Source: Nitrospira sp. (GTDB lineage: Bacteria; Nitrospirota; Nitrospiria; Nitrospirales; Nitrospiraceae). Taken from it: 64,000 nucleotides of DNA. This document shows positions 9,548-17,792 of the stretch, one piece after another. The notes beneath the pieces are model-generated. The model searched no databases. It was not told where the DNA came from and worked only from the letters and a program-made list of their open reading frames with translations. How positions within the stretch are numbered: position 1 is the stretch's first letter; each line of letters opens with the position of its first letter. Both the position numbers and the translations under genes were made by a program. The DNA lies in assembly GCA_013140455.1 (NCBI GenBank), contig JABFSU010000017.1, positions 34,467 to 98,466 on the forward strand, in the 5' to 3' direction.

Positions 9548-10726
9548 ATGGGGAAGAATCGGCCGATTCGTGTTCTGCACGTGTGCACGATCTTCTTGAC
9601 GGCACAGACGTTCATTGCGCCGGTCCTACGCTATTTGTCTCGACATGGCTACGAGGCGGCTGTCGCGTGCTCTCAGGAGTCAGCGGCGGATGGGCCGGTT
9701 TCTTCGGGGAGTCGGGACATCGAAGGATGCAAAGTGTTTTCAGTTGCGATCCCACGGACGATTCGGCCGTTCCAGGATCTTCTGGCTATTCGGCGACTGT
9801 GCCAGGTGATCCGCGAATTCAAACCCGATGTGATACATACGCAGACCTCTAAGGCCGGTATTGTAGGACGGCTGGCTGCCCGGTTGGCCGGTGTCCCCGT
9901 CATCATTCATACGGCCCATGCGTTTCCCTTTCACGCCTATCTGCCGTGGCCGGTTCAGTGGGCCTATATCTGGATCGAGCGATGGGTCGCGAGCTGGACG
10001 GACCTACTCATGGTAGACACCGAAAGTGTGCGAATGGATGGGGTGCGGCAGCGGATCGTTCAGGACGCGAGCCGAATCGTGACCGTGCCGATGGGCGTGG
10101 ACCTGATGCGATTCTCGCCTTCTCTTGGCGGACCTGGTACTCTCCGTGACGCGCTTGGTTTGGGGAGACAAGCTCTGGTGGTCGGGACCGTGGCCCGGTT
10201 AGTTCCCGATAAGGGGCTGGAATGTTTTCTTCGGATGGCCGCCATCATTCGTGCTGAACGCGCGGATGTGAAATTCCTGATCGTCGGGGAGGGGCCGCTC
10301 CGCCAAAGTCTTGAGCAGATGGCCGAGTCGATCGGTATCGGACCGGATGTGGCGTTTGCCGGTCATCGGACGGATATACCCGAGATGATGCAGGCCATGG
10401 ATCTGTTTGTGTTGCCGACGAGACGCGAGGGCTTCGGCGTGGTATTTGCCGAAGCGATGGCTATGGAGAAGGCCACGGTCGGAAGCGACATCGGCCCCAT
10501 AGCCGAGGTTTTGGAGGATGGAGTCACCGGCTATCTGGCTCCAGCCGATGACCCCAAGGTGTTCGCGGCGCGTGCCCTGGAGTTGCTGCGCGATGAATCC
10601 AAACGGCGTACATTCGGGACCGCCGGCCGATGTCGTGTCGAGCGACTGTTTAGTCAGTCCCGGATGTGTGAGTCGATCGAAGGACATTATCGGCGTCTGC
10701 TGGCGCAAAAAGGAATAGTCCTGTGA
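9548..10726 (+). CDS. Family 4 glycosyltransferase
   Basis: A retaining GT-B glycosyltransferase of 392 residues. The N-terminal domain begins RVLHVCTIFLTAQTFIAPVL. The C-terminal domain carries the donor-site pattern TRREGFGVVFAEAMA (the E-x7-E motif) and PMGVDLMRFSP at the domain boundary. The ATG at 9548 follows a G-rich ribosome site and the fold begins directly; the open frame extends about 80 codons further upstream, inside the previous gene, but those residues do not resemble the family. The stop overlaps the next GTG. It should add a sugar to the lipid-linked intermediate made by the adjacent phosphoglycosyltransferase. Confidence 0.9.
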   Translation: MGKNRPIRVLHVCTIFLTAQTFIAPVLRYLSRHGYEAAVACSQESAADGPVSSGSRDIEGCKVFSVAIPRTIRPFQDLLAIRRLCQVIREFKPDVIHTQTSKAGIVGRLAARLAGVPVIIHTAHAFPFHAYLPWPVQWAYIWIERWVASWTDLLMVDTESVRMDGVRQRIVQDASRIVTVPMGVDLMRFSPSLGGPGTLRDALGLGRQALVVGTVARLVPDKGLECFLRMAAIIRAERADVKFLIVGEGPLRQSLEQMAESIGIGPDVAFAGHRTDIPEMMQAMDLFVLPTRREGFGVVFAEAMAMEKATVGSDIGPIAEVLEDGVTGYLAPADDPKVFAARALELLRDESKRRTFGTAGRCRVERLFSQSRMCESIEGHYRRLLAQKGIVL

Positions 10727-11349
10727 GTCGGGGCGCTCAGCTGATTCTGAAGCATGGATGTGATCGTGCGGCGGCAGCCCTGCTTCTCCTCCTGCTTTCC
10801 CCATTTCTCATCGGAGTGTCACTCCTCATTCTCGTCAGCAATGGGTGGCCGGCGTTGTTCATCCAGGAACGGGTTGGGAAAGACGGGCAACTCTTTCGGT
10901 TGTATAAGTTCCGTACGATGGTGCGTGATGCGGTTCATCGCGGGCTTGGTACGACGGTCGGGCAGTCGGATGATCGGATCACCTGGGTGGGCGGGTGGCT
11001 GCGGACTTGGAGCTTGGATGAGCTGCCGCAGGTGTTGAATGTGTTGAAAGGCGACATGAGCCTCGTCGGGCCGAGGCCGACATTGGAGTACCAGGTGGCA
11101 GAGTACTCGGCCTTTCAACGGCGGAGGTTGGAGATGAAGCCCGGGATTACCGGTTGGGCCCAAGTGAACGGCCGGAACGCTCTACCATGGCCTCAACGCA
11201 TCGAACTGGATGTCTGGTACGTGGATCACTTTTCGCTCTGGCTTGATCTCCGGATCTTGTGGCGTACGGTCGGGGTGTTTCTCCGCCGCGAGGGGCTGTA
11301 CGGTGCCGGGGGCGTCAATGATGATTTCGGTTCTCCGAGGCAGCCGTGA
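10723..11349 (+). CDS. PglC-like undecaprenyl-phosphate sugar phosphotransferase
   Basis: A monotopic phosphoglycosyltransferase of 208 residues that moves a sugar-1-phosphate from a UDP-sugar to undecaprenyl phosphate, the first membrane step of glycan assembly. It has one N-terminal hydrophobic segment (ALLLLLLSPFLIGVSLLILV), KFRTMVRDA, DELPQVLNVLKGDMSLVGPRP with its catalytic Asp-Glu pair context, and PGITGWAQVNGRN. The length matches the short PglC form, not the long WbaP form with extra helices. GTG overlaps the upstream stop and its own stop overlaps the next GTG. Together with the PglD- and PglE-like genes behind it, this points to diacetylbacillosamine phosphate as the likely substrate. 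Confidence 0.9.
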   Translation: MSRGAQLILKHGCDRAAAALLLLLLSPFLIGVSLLILVSNGWPALFIQERVGKDGQLFRLYKFRTMVRDAVHRGLGTTVGQSDDRITWVGGWLRTWSLDELPQVLNVLKGDMSLVGPRPTLEYQVAEYSAFQRRRLEMKPGITGWAQVNGRNALPWPQRIELDVWYVDHFSLWLDLRILWRTVGVFLRREGLYGAGGVNDDFGSPRQP

Positions 11350-12005
11350 AGAAGAAGCGCATCATTGTATTTGGGGCAGGCGGGCACGCCAAAGTTGTGG
11401 TGGATGTCCTCGAGCAGATGGGGATCTATCAGATCGTGGGACTCGTTGATGATAGCGTGGAGCTGAAAGGAACGGTCCGAGGCGGCTACTCTGTGCTCGG
11501 GAACAAAGACGATCTCGCCGGAATGAGCGGAGCAGGCATCGATGGCGTCATCGTGGCTTTAGGCGACAATTATCGCCGGAAACTTGTGCACGAAGAGGTC
11601 GAGCGGATGGGGTTCAGGCTTATTTCGGCGATTCATCCGTCAGCCGTCATCGGCAGCAGGGTCAGGATTGGAGCGGGAACCTTGGTGGTGGCCGGTGTTG
11701 TCGTGAATGTGGATACTGAAATTGGCGAGAATGTGATTGTGAATACCGGGGCCACCATCGATCACGATTGCCGGATCGCGGCCCATGTGCACCTGTCTCC
11801 CGGTGTCCACCTGGCCGGTCGTGTATCTATTGGAGAAGCTTCCCATCTCGGGATAGGCGCTGTGGTCCTACCCAATATCTCTGTGGGGAGGCATTGTATC
11901 GTCGGGGCGGGAGCGGTGGTGCGGGAAAATCTGCCCGACAAGGTGGTGGCCGTAGGCAATCCTGCCAGAATCATCAAACAGAATGAGGTGGCCCTTGGGT
12001 TCTGA
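11346..12005 (+). CDS. PglD/NeuD-like sugar N- or O-acetyltransferase
   Basis: This 219-residue protein has the two-domain build of PglD/NeuD: an N-terminal Rossmann-like UDP-sugar domain (KRIIVFGAGGHAKVVVDVL) and a C-terminal left-handed beta-helix with IDHDCRIAAHVHLSPGVHLA, which contains the catalytic His of the family, and VGNPARIIK at the end. PglD acetylates the 4-amino group of UDP-4-amino-sugars; NeuD acetylates sialic acid precursors. The neighbours (PglC-like before, PglE-like after) favour PglD. The GTG start overlaps the upstream stop in a GTGA. Confidence 0.87.
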   Translation: MKKKRIIVFGAGGHAKVVVDVLEQMGIYQIVGLVDDSVELKGTVRGGYSVLGNKDDLAGMSGAGIDGVIVALGDNYRRKLVHEEVERMGFRLISAIHPSAVIGSRVRIGAGTLVVAGVVVNVDTEIGENVIVNTGATIDHDCRIAAHVHLSPGVHLAGRVSIGEASHLGIGAVVLPNISVGRHCIVGAGAVVRENLPDKVVAVGNPARIIKQNEVALGF

Positions 12006-12009
12006 TGGA

Positions 12010-13140
12010 ATGAAAATCCCGCTGTCTCAACCCGATTTGACGTGGGTTGAACGGAAAGCCGTGCTCGATGTCATGGAATCGACGTTTCTGAGCTTAGGGC
12101 CGAAATTGCCGGAGTTTGAGCGCGCGATGGCGCAGTATGTCGGCGTCAAGCACGCGATCGCCGTGAACAGCGGGACGAGCGCCTTGCACTTGATCGTCCG
12201 TGCCCTCGGAATCGGTCAGGGGGATGAGGTGATCACCACGCCGTTTAGTTTCATCGCATCGGCCAACTGTATCCTGATGGAAGGGGCTCGACCGGTGTTT
12301 GTCGATATCGATCTCGAGAGCTACAACATTGACCCTGCGAAGATTGAGGCGGCGATCACGCCACGGACCAAGGCTATTCTGGGAGTCGATGTCTTCGGCC
12401 GGTGTGCGGAATGGGATCGCATTGAAGCCATTGGGAAACGCAGAGGACTGCTGGTGATCGAAGATTCTTGTGAAGCGATCGGGGCTGAGGCGTTCGGGAG
12501 AAGGGCTGGAACATTCGGCGAGGCGGGCTGCTTTGCGTTCTATCCGAATAAGCAGATGACCACCGGCGAAGGCGGGATGATCCTGACCGATCGCGATGAC
12601 CTCGCAGCCCTCTGCAAGAGCATGCGAAATCAGGGGCGAGACGAAGGGCAGGCCTGGTTGGAACATGCCAGATTGGGGTTCAATTATCGGCTCAGCGATA
12701 TTCAGTGCGCGCTCGGCATTGCCCAGCTTTCGCGGTTGGAGGAACTCTTATCGAAACGGGCGGCGGTCGCCGAACTGTACGGCAACAGGCTGGGGACGCT
12801 AGAGGGGCTCATCATCCCGAAGAGGCCGACACAAGGCCGGATGAGTTGGTTCGTCTATGTGGTGCGGTTGGCCGACCGGTTTTCCCGTGAGGACCGGGAT
12901 GCCATCCTGCGCGGGCTGAAGGACCAGGGAATCGGATGCAATAACTATTTTGCCCCGATTCATTTACAGCGGCACTATCAGAGCACGTTCGGGTTTAAGG
13001 CGGGGGATTTCCCCATCACCGAGCATACGAGCGATCGAACCATCGCCTTGCCGTTTCATTCTGCGATCACCGCCGATCAGGTCGATCAGGTGGCGGTCTG
13101 TCTCACTGAGCAGATCCGACTGGTACGGGAGCGCAAGTAA
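12010..13140 (+). CDS. PglE-like DegT/DnrJ/EryC1/StrS aminotransferase
   Basis: A PLP-dependent sugar aminotransferase of 376 residues. The N-terminus MKIPLSQPDLTWVERKAV, VNSGTSALHLIVRALGIG, and the Schiff-base lysine at K181 within YPNKQMTTGEGG identify the DegT family. It probably aminates the 4-keto group made by the PglF-like dehydratase 8 kb downstream, giving the substrate for the acetyltransferase just upstream. The ATG at 12010 lies 4 bases past the upstream stop and starts at the conserved N-terminus. Other 3- or 4-keto sugars are possible substrates. Confidence 0.9.
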   Translation: MKIPLSQPDLTWVERKAVLDVMESTFLSLGPKLPEFERAMAQYVGVKHAIAVNSGTSALHLIVRALGIGQGDEVITTPFSFIASANCILMEGARPVFVDIDLESYNIDPAKIEAAITPRTKAILGVDVFGRCAEWDRIEAIGKRRGLLVIEDSCEAIGAEAFGRRAGTFGEAGCFAFYPNKQMTTGEGGMILTDRDDLAALCKSMRNQGRDEGQAWLEHARLGFNYRLSDIQCALGIAQLSRLEELLSKRAAVAELYGNRLGTLEGLIIPKRPTQGRMSWFVYVVRLADRFSREDRDAILRGLKDQGIGCNNYFAPIHLQRHYQSTFGFKAGDFPITEHTSDRTIALPFHSAITADQVDQVAVCLTEQIRLVRERK

Positions 13141-13266
13141 GTCTGCGCATTCCTCGTCCTCGGGGTGAGGTTGCGGGATGTTTGGTGTTGCAGGCCTGTC
13201 CAGGAAGCCTCCTGCGGGTCGTGTGAGTTGAAGCGTGCATGATGGAAGGATGTCCTCGGCGCCTTG

Positions 13267-13998
13267 ATGGATTCTCTGAATCGTGATGAGCCAGCCTCGT
13301 GGTCGCTTGACGGGATCCTCGTCATCAATCCGAGGGATTTCGTCGATCGCCGGAGGAGCATTGAACGGCAACTGCAGCCGCTCGGATTAGCCTATGAGTT
13401 CATCCATTCCTACGATGTCGCCGATTTGGACGCCGCGATTACGGCGCGATACTTTACGGGCGAACTGCTCAGTCCCGGGCAGCGGTCCTGTGCGCTCAAG
13501 CATCTTCAGGCGTTGCGTCTCGTTGCCGAACGCCAATGGCAGCGTGCGCTGATCCTGGAAGATGATGCACTCCTCGCCGTGCAATTTGTTCCTCGGCTCC
13601 AGGCGGCGCTCCAAGAATCTGCGTCCATCGCTTCTCCGCATGTGCTCTTCATCGGCAGTGGGGGGAACCTCTATACACCCAGGCGGATGCAGGTCCCGGG
13701 CCGGCATTTGTACAAGTCCACTCGCGGACGCTTGGGAGAGGCCTATGTGCTCGGGAGCCACGTGGCTCGTCAGCGGATCGAGTGGATTGAAGCCCATGGG
13801 ATCCCCTTGCCGATCGATAATCTGTTTGAGCAGATTGACCGGGAATGTGGCATCGATCTCTATTGGCTCGAGCCTCCGATTGTCGAGCAGGGGAGTAAGA
13901 ACGGGCGGTTTCAATCGGTGTTGGAGCCTGCGCCTCCCAAATTCGTTCGGCGGATCACGGCGGCTCTGCAGAAGATTCGTCGGAAGTATCTCTACTAA
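13267..13998 (+). CDS. Family 25 glycosyltransferase
   Basis: A 243-residue glycosyltransferase of the GT25 (LPS core, Lex1/LgtB-type) family. It contains VINPRDFVDRRRSIERQL near the start, RSCALKHLQALRL, the acidic ALILEDDALL near residue 100, and GEAYVLGSHVARQRIEW, all in the family order. Such enzymes transfer galactose or glucose in LPS core and related glycans. The ATG is used; an in-frame TTG one codon earlier is less likely. A 126-base gap precedes it, so it may have its own ribosome entry rather than coupling. Confidence 0.85.
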   Translation: MDSLNRDEPASWSLDGILVINPRDFVDRRRSIERQLQPLGLAYEFIHSYDVADLDAAITARYFTGELLSPGQRSCALKHLQALRLVAERQWQRALILEDDALLAVQFVPRLQAALQESASIASPHVLFIGSGGNLYTPRRMQVPGRHLYKSTRGRLGEAYVLGSHVARQRIEWIEAHGIPLPIDNLFEQIDRECGIDLYWLEPPIVEQGSKNGRFQSVLEPAPPKFVRRITAALQKIRRKYLY

Positions 13999-14036
13999 TC
14001 GGGCATCTCGTTCCCGTACAAGCAGGTATTGAGGGT

Positions 14037-15281
14037 ATGTTTAAAATCGAGTCCGACCATCTCATCGATTTTGCGCGGATCGCAGCGATTATTGCCTGCG
14101 TCGGACTCTTGTACTCGCCGTCAGTCGGGACTGTGGGCCTGGTTGGCGCGGTCGTGGCCTTCCTTGCCAGCGGTCAGGCGGTGGTTCGTCTCAAGCGAGT
14201 CCTTTCGAGGCCGTCGGTCTATTGGGCGATTCTTTTTTTAGGGATGGTCCTGATCGGGACGATGTATGCGTCGGTGCCCTGGGCGGTTCGATGGATGGAT
14301 CTGTTCAAGTGGCGCACCATTCTCTGGTTTATTCTGGTTCTGGCGATTTTTGATGAACGTCGCTGGAGAGAGCGACTGCTGATCATATTTCTTGCGGGGA
14401 CGGCCGTGGGAGCCGTCGTCTCGTCTGCCGCCGCCGCCGGGTGGATTACGCTGTGGCGCGCGCCCGAGCATCTGCTCAGAATTTCCGGTACCCAAGGGAT
14501 GGCCTTTGCGTGTGCGGCCTTGATCTGTGTCTGGGCCGTCTTGGAAAAAGAATTAATGGGACCGGTTCCTTGGGTCTGGCCGCTGCTCGGAGGGGTGTAT
14601 GTGACCAATATTGTTTTTGTGACCGACTCCCGAAGCGGGTACGCCATCTTGGGCCTGGGCCTGTGTGTGCTGCTGTCATGGAAGGCGTCCTGGAGAGGCC
14701 GGTCGCTGATCGTCGCGGGTTTGTTGTTGGCGTTGGGTCTCGCGCTGACCGTCTCGCCGCGGATGTATGGCAAGGTGCAGCTCGCCGTCACAGAGTGGGC
14801 GCATGAATCTGAACTTTCGGGCTTGACCAGCTTCGGCATCCGGCGTGTGTGGTATCTCAATACAGTCGAAATCATCGGCGAGCATTGGCTGGCAGGGGTC
14901 GGCACCGGCGGGTTTCCGGAGGCCTATCGAGAGCACATCGCCGGAAAGTACCCTGCAGATGATTGGCGGTCTCTGGCGACGACAGATCCTCACAATCAAT
15001 ATCTGGGAATCTTTACGCAGCAGGGGATCGTTGGACTCGCGGTCTTTCTCGCCTGGTTGGTGGCGGTCGGCCGCGACCGGTCCGGTCCTCCGGTCTATCG
15101 AAACCTGGCGGTGGCTATTCTCTGCGGGTGGTGTGTGACCAGTTTGTTCAGTTCACACTTCCGGACGTTTGTCGAAGGTCATCTGCTGGCTACTTTTCTG
15201 GGGGTGCTTTTGGCCGCTGAGAGTCATCCGCGGCTGGAGCCGCCCGTGGAACCTAATATTATTCAAGGAGCAATAGGGTGA
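14037..15281 (+). CDS. O-antigen ligase/polymerase family (WaaL/Wzy-like)
   Basis: A 414-residue polytopic membrane protein with about eleven hydrophobic segments and one large periplasmic loop. Within that loop are the features of the Wzy_C/WaaL family: IGEHWLAGVGTGGFPEAY and TDPHNQYLGIFTQQGIVG. The family joins lipid-linked glycans to lipid A-core, polymerises repeat units, or glycosylates protein; sequence alone does not separate these. The stop overlaps the start of the next glycosyltransferase (GTGA). Its position beside core-type transferases favours an LPS role. Confidence 0.85.
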   Translation: MFKIESDHLIDFARIAAIIACVGLLYSPSVGTVGLVGAVVAFLASGQAVVRLKRVLSRPSVYWAILFLGMVLIGTMYASVPWAVRWMDLFKWRTILWFILVLAIFDERRWRERLLIIFLAGTAVGAVVSSAAAAGWITLWRAPEHLLRISGTQGMAFACAALICVWAVLEKELMGPVPWVWPLLGGVYVTNIVFVTDSRSGYAILGLGLCVLLSWKASWRGRSLIVAGLLLALGLALTVSPRMYGKVQLAVTEWAHESELSGLTSFGIRRVWYLNTVEIIGEHWLAGVGTGGFPEAYREHIAGKYPADDWRSLATTDPHNQYLGIFTQQGIVGLAVFLAWLVAVGRDRSGPPVYRNLAVAILCGWCVTSLFSSHFRTFVEGHLLATFLGVLLAAESHPRLEPPVEPNIIQGAIG

Positions 15282-16078
15282 AGGTTTCGGTCTACATCAT
15301 TGCCTATAACGAGGCGGGTAAAATTGCCGATACCATCAAGAGCGTGCTGTGGGCGGACGAGATTATCTTGGCGGACTCAGCCAGCACAGACGGAACAGAT
15401 CGGATTGCGGTGGAGATGGGGGCGCGGGTCGTCCAGATTCCGTTTGAAGGGTTCGGTCATCTGCGCAACCGGGCCATCGCCGCGTGCTCGCACGAGTGGA
15501 TTCTAAGTATCGACACCGATGAGCAGTGCACGCCGGAAGTCCGCGATGAAATACTCGCCTTGCTGGCCGGATCCCCCGCGCATGATGCCTACCTCGTCCC
15601 CCGGCGGAATTACTTCATGGGGCAATGGGTGGCGCATTCCGGCTGGTATCCGAATTTCAGGCAACCTCAATTCTTTCGCAAGGGCGCGATGACGTATGTG
15701 GAGTCTCCCGTTCATGAAGGCTATGAATTGCTGACTTCCAAGGCGGTGGGGCGGCTGACGCATGCGATCTGGCAGGTTCCGTTCAGAAACTTCGAAGAAG
15801 TGCTCAAGAAGGCGAACCGCTATTCCACGCTTGGGGTGCTGAAGATCGCCGACAAACGTGTGTCGATGGGGCAGGCTCTGGCGCATGGCCTGTGGTCGTT
15901 CATCAAGCACTATGTCTTCAAGAAGGGATTCCTGGACGGCTGGCCTGGATTTGTGATTGCGTTCGGGAATTTCGAGGGCACGTTCTACCGGTATGCCAAG
16001 CGATATGAAGCGCAAGAACATTGGCCGCTCCCCACGCAGGCTCCGCTGCGCCGGCCAGGCGGGTCTCCATCGGCATGA
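15278..16078 (+). CDS. WaaE/KdtX-like family 2 glycosyltransferase
   Basis: A compact GT2 enzyme (266 residues) of the WaaE/KdtX subgroup, which adds glucose to the LPS inner core. Visible features are VYIIAYNEAGKIADTIKSVL, the short donor motif LADSASTDGTD, FGHLRNRAIAACSHEWILSI with DTDE as the metal site, and ARRNYF-like RRNYFMGQWV. The C-terminus has a hydrophobic stretch (GWPGFVIAFGNFEGTF), common in this group. GTG overlaps the upstream stop, and its own stop overlaps the next ATG. The exact acceptor is unknown. Confidence 0.88.
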   Translation: MKVSVYIIAYNEAGKIADTIKSVLWADEIILADSASTDGTDRIAVEMGARVVQIPFEGFGHLRNRAIAACSHEWILSIDTDEQCTPEVRDEILALLAGSPAHDAYLVPRRNYFMGQWVAHSGWYPNFRQPQFFRKGAMTYVESPVHEGYELLTSKAVGRLTHAIWQVPFRNFEEVLKKANRYSTLGVLKIADKRVSMGQALAHGLWSFIKHYVFKKGFLDGWPGFVIAFGNFEGTFYRYAKRYEAQEHWPLPTQAPLRRPGGSPSA

Positions 16079-16896
16079 AAACTGCGGTCATTGTTACGAC
16101 TTATAACCGACCCGATGCCTTGGATGCAGTCTTGTCTGGCTTTGAGGCGCAGACCGATCAGGGTTTTGAAGTTGTGGTGGCCGATGACGGGTCGACATCC
16201 GAGACCGCTGCGGTCATTCACGATTATCAGCGTCGGAGCAAGGGGTCTGTTCGGCATGTGTGGCAGGAGGATCGAGGCTTCCGTGCCGCGGCCATTCGCA
16301 ATCGAGCGGTCGCCGCCACGACAGCGGACTATATTATCTTTACAGATGGGGATTGTATTCCGTCCCGACAGTTTGTTCAGGCACACAAGCGCTTGGCGGA
16401 GCCGGGCTATTTTCTCGGCGCGAATCGGGTGCTGTTGTCTGCCGGGTGTACGCAGCGAGTCCTGCGCGAGCAGCTTCCTGTTCAGCAATGGTCATGGGTG
16501 CAATGGGCTCACGCCTGGGCCGGTCGCGATATCAACCGCCTCTTGCCGCTCCTGGCATTGCCGGATGGCGAATTTCGTAAGCGGGCTCCGAACCGATGGG
16601 AAGGGATGAAGACCTGCAATTTGTCAGTCTGGCGGAGCGATCTCTTGCGCGTCAATGGCTTGGATGAGTCCTATGAAGGCTGGGGGCTGGAGGATTCCGA
16701 TCTGGTTATCCGACTGTTACGGATCGGGGTCAAACACAAGTCTGCGCGCTATGCTGCGCCGGTGTTTCATTTGTGGCATCAAGAGCAGGCGAGAAGCCGG
16801 CTGGAAGCGAACCGGACGCGATTGGATCAGGTACTGCGAACACAGGACACAGAAGCTGTGGTCGGACTCAGCCGGTATCTGATGGAGGCCAGATGA
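16075..16896 (+). CDS. Family 2 glycosyltransferase with galactosyltransferase-type C-domain
   Basis: A 273-residue enzyme starting VIVTTYNRPDALDAVL, with VVADDGSTSET near 35-45, TDGDCIPS near 90-97 as the metal-binding acidic motif, and a C-terminal WGLEDSDLVIRLLRIG. The last is the catalytic region shared with polypeptide and chondroitin-type galactosyltransferases (PF02709-like). The ATG at 16075 overlaps the upstream stop (ATGA) and starts directly at the fold; its stop overlaps the next gene the same way. It probably adds a hexose or N-acetylhexosamine. Confidence 0.87.
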   Translation: MKTAVIVTTYNRPDALDAVLSGFEAQTDQGFEVVVADDGSTSETAAVIHDYQRRSKGSVRHVWQEDRGFRAAAIRNRAVAATTADYIIFTDGDCIPSRQFVQAHKRLAEPGYFLGANRVLLSAGCTQRVLREQLPVQQWSWVQWAHAWAGRDINRLLPLLALPDGEFRKRAPNRWEGMKTCNLSVWRSDLLRVNGLDESYEGWGLEDSDLVIRLLRIGVKHKSARYAAPVFHLWHQEQARSRLEANRTRLDQVLRTQDTEAVVGLSRYLMEAR

Positions 16897-17789
16897 GCCG
16901 TATCAAGGGCAGAGACGCTGGTCAGGTTGTGAGCGGGCGGTTGATTGAATGCTGCCCGGTCGGGTGTTCGGACACATTGGCGGAAACAACGATTGTCTTG
17001 CCGGAAGGGCCATTGCGGCGCTGCCAGGCGTGCGGCCAGCTCGTGAGCCAAATTACGGCAACGGCGTATGCCAGCTCGATGAAAGAGTTTGATACGCCGA
17101 GAGGGACGCTCCCGACTCTGCGCACGCAGCGCAGACACGATGCGCGGGCTGCCAAGTTGTTTGGGATGGTGAACACACTCATTCGTTCCGAGTCGGGAAC
17201 GGGTGTCAGGCTTCTCGATATCGGATGTTCCAGCGGGGCGTTGCTTCGAAGCGCGATGATGCATGGGTTCGATGCCGAAGGGGTCGAGCCTGCGGCGCAA
17301 GCGGCGGAGTTTGCCAAGAGCACAGGGTTGAAGGTCTTTCACGGGTATCTTGAGGCGGCACGCTTCCCGGAATCGAGTTTCGATGCGGTGACCTTGATGG
17401 AGGTCATCGAGCATCTTCCGGATCCCAGTGTGCTGTTAAGAGAGGTTGGGCGGATACTCAAGCCGAATGGTGTGCTCGTAGTGGGAACGGGCAATGGCGC
17501 GAGTTGGACGGTCCGGTTGGTCGGCGCCCGCTGGGGATATTTTCAGGTGGCGGAGCATGGCGGCCATATCAGCTTTTTTAATCCGTTGTCGCTGGCCATA
17601 TTGGCGCAGCGGTGCGGATTTGATGTAGAGCGGAGCGAAACCAGGCGGGTCTCTCTGGCGGAGCGGAAGGAGGCTGGTTACCTGTCGTATCGTCTGCTCA
17701 GAGTTGCGACAGAAGTCTTGGCGATGCCGGCTCGCATGTTCGGTAAAGGCCACGACATGCTGGTATTTCTTCGAAAGCGTCCAATATAG
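16893..17789 (+). CDS. Class I SAM-dependent methyltransferase with N-terminal Cys cluster
   Basis: About 298 residues. The first 60 hold a probable zinc site (C19/C20, C24 and RRCQACGQL), followed by a Rossmann methyltransferase: LLDIGCSSGALLRSAMMHG is motif I, then FDAVTLMEVIEHLPDPSVLL and HISFFNPLSLAILAQRCGF. This layout is common among sugar or lipid methyltransferases in polysaccharide clusters. It overlaps the upstream gene by ATGA. It could cap or decorate the glycan; C- or O-methylation cannot be told apart here. Confidence 0.85.
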   Translation: MSRIKGRDAGQVVSGRLIECCPVGCSDTLAETTIVLPEGPLRRCQACGQLVSQITATAYASSMKEFDTPRGTLPTLRTQRRHDARAAKLFGMVNTLIRSESGTGVRLLDIGCSSGALLRSAMMHGFDAEGVEPAAQAAEFAKSTGLKVFHGYLEAARFPESSFDAVTLMEVIEHLPDPSVLLREVGRILKPNGVLVVGTGNGASWTVRLVGARWGYFQVAEHGGHISFFNPLSLAILAQRCGFDVERSETRRVSLAERKEAGYLSYRLLRVATEVLAMPARMFGKGHDMLVFLRKRPI

Positions 17790-17792
17790 GCG

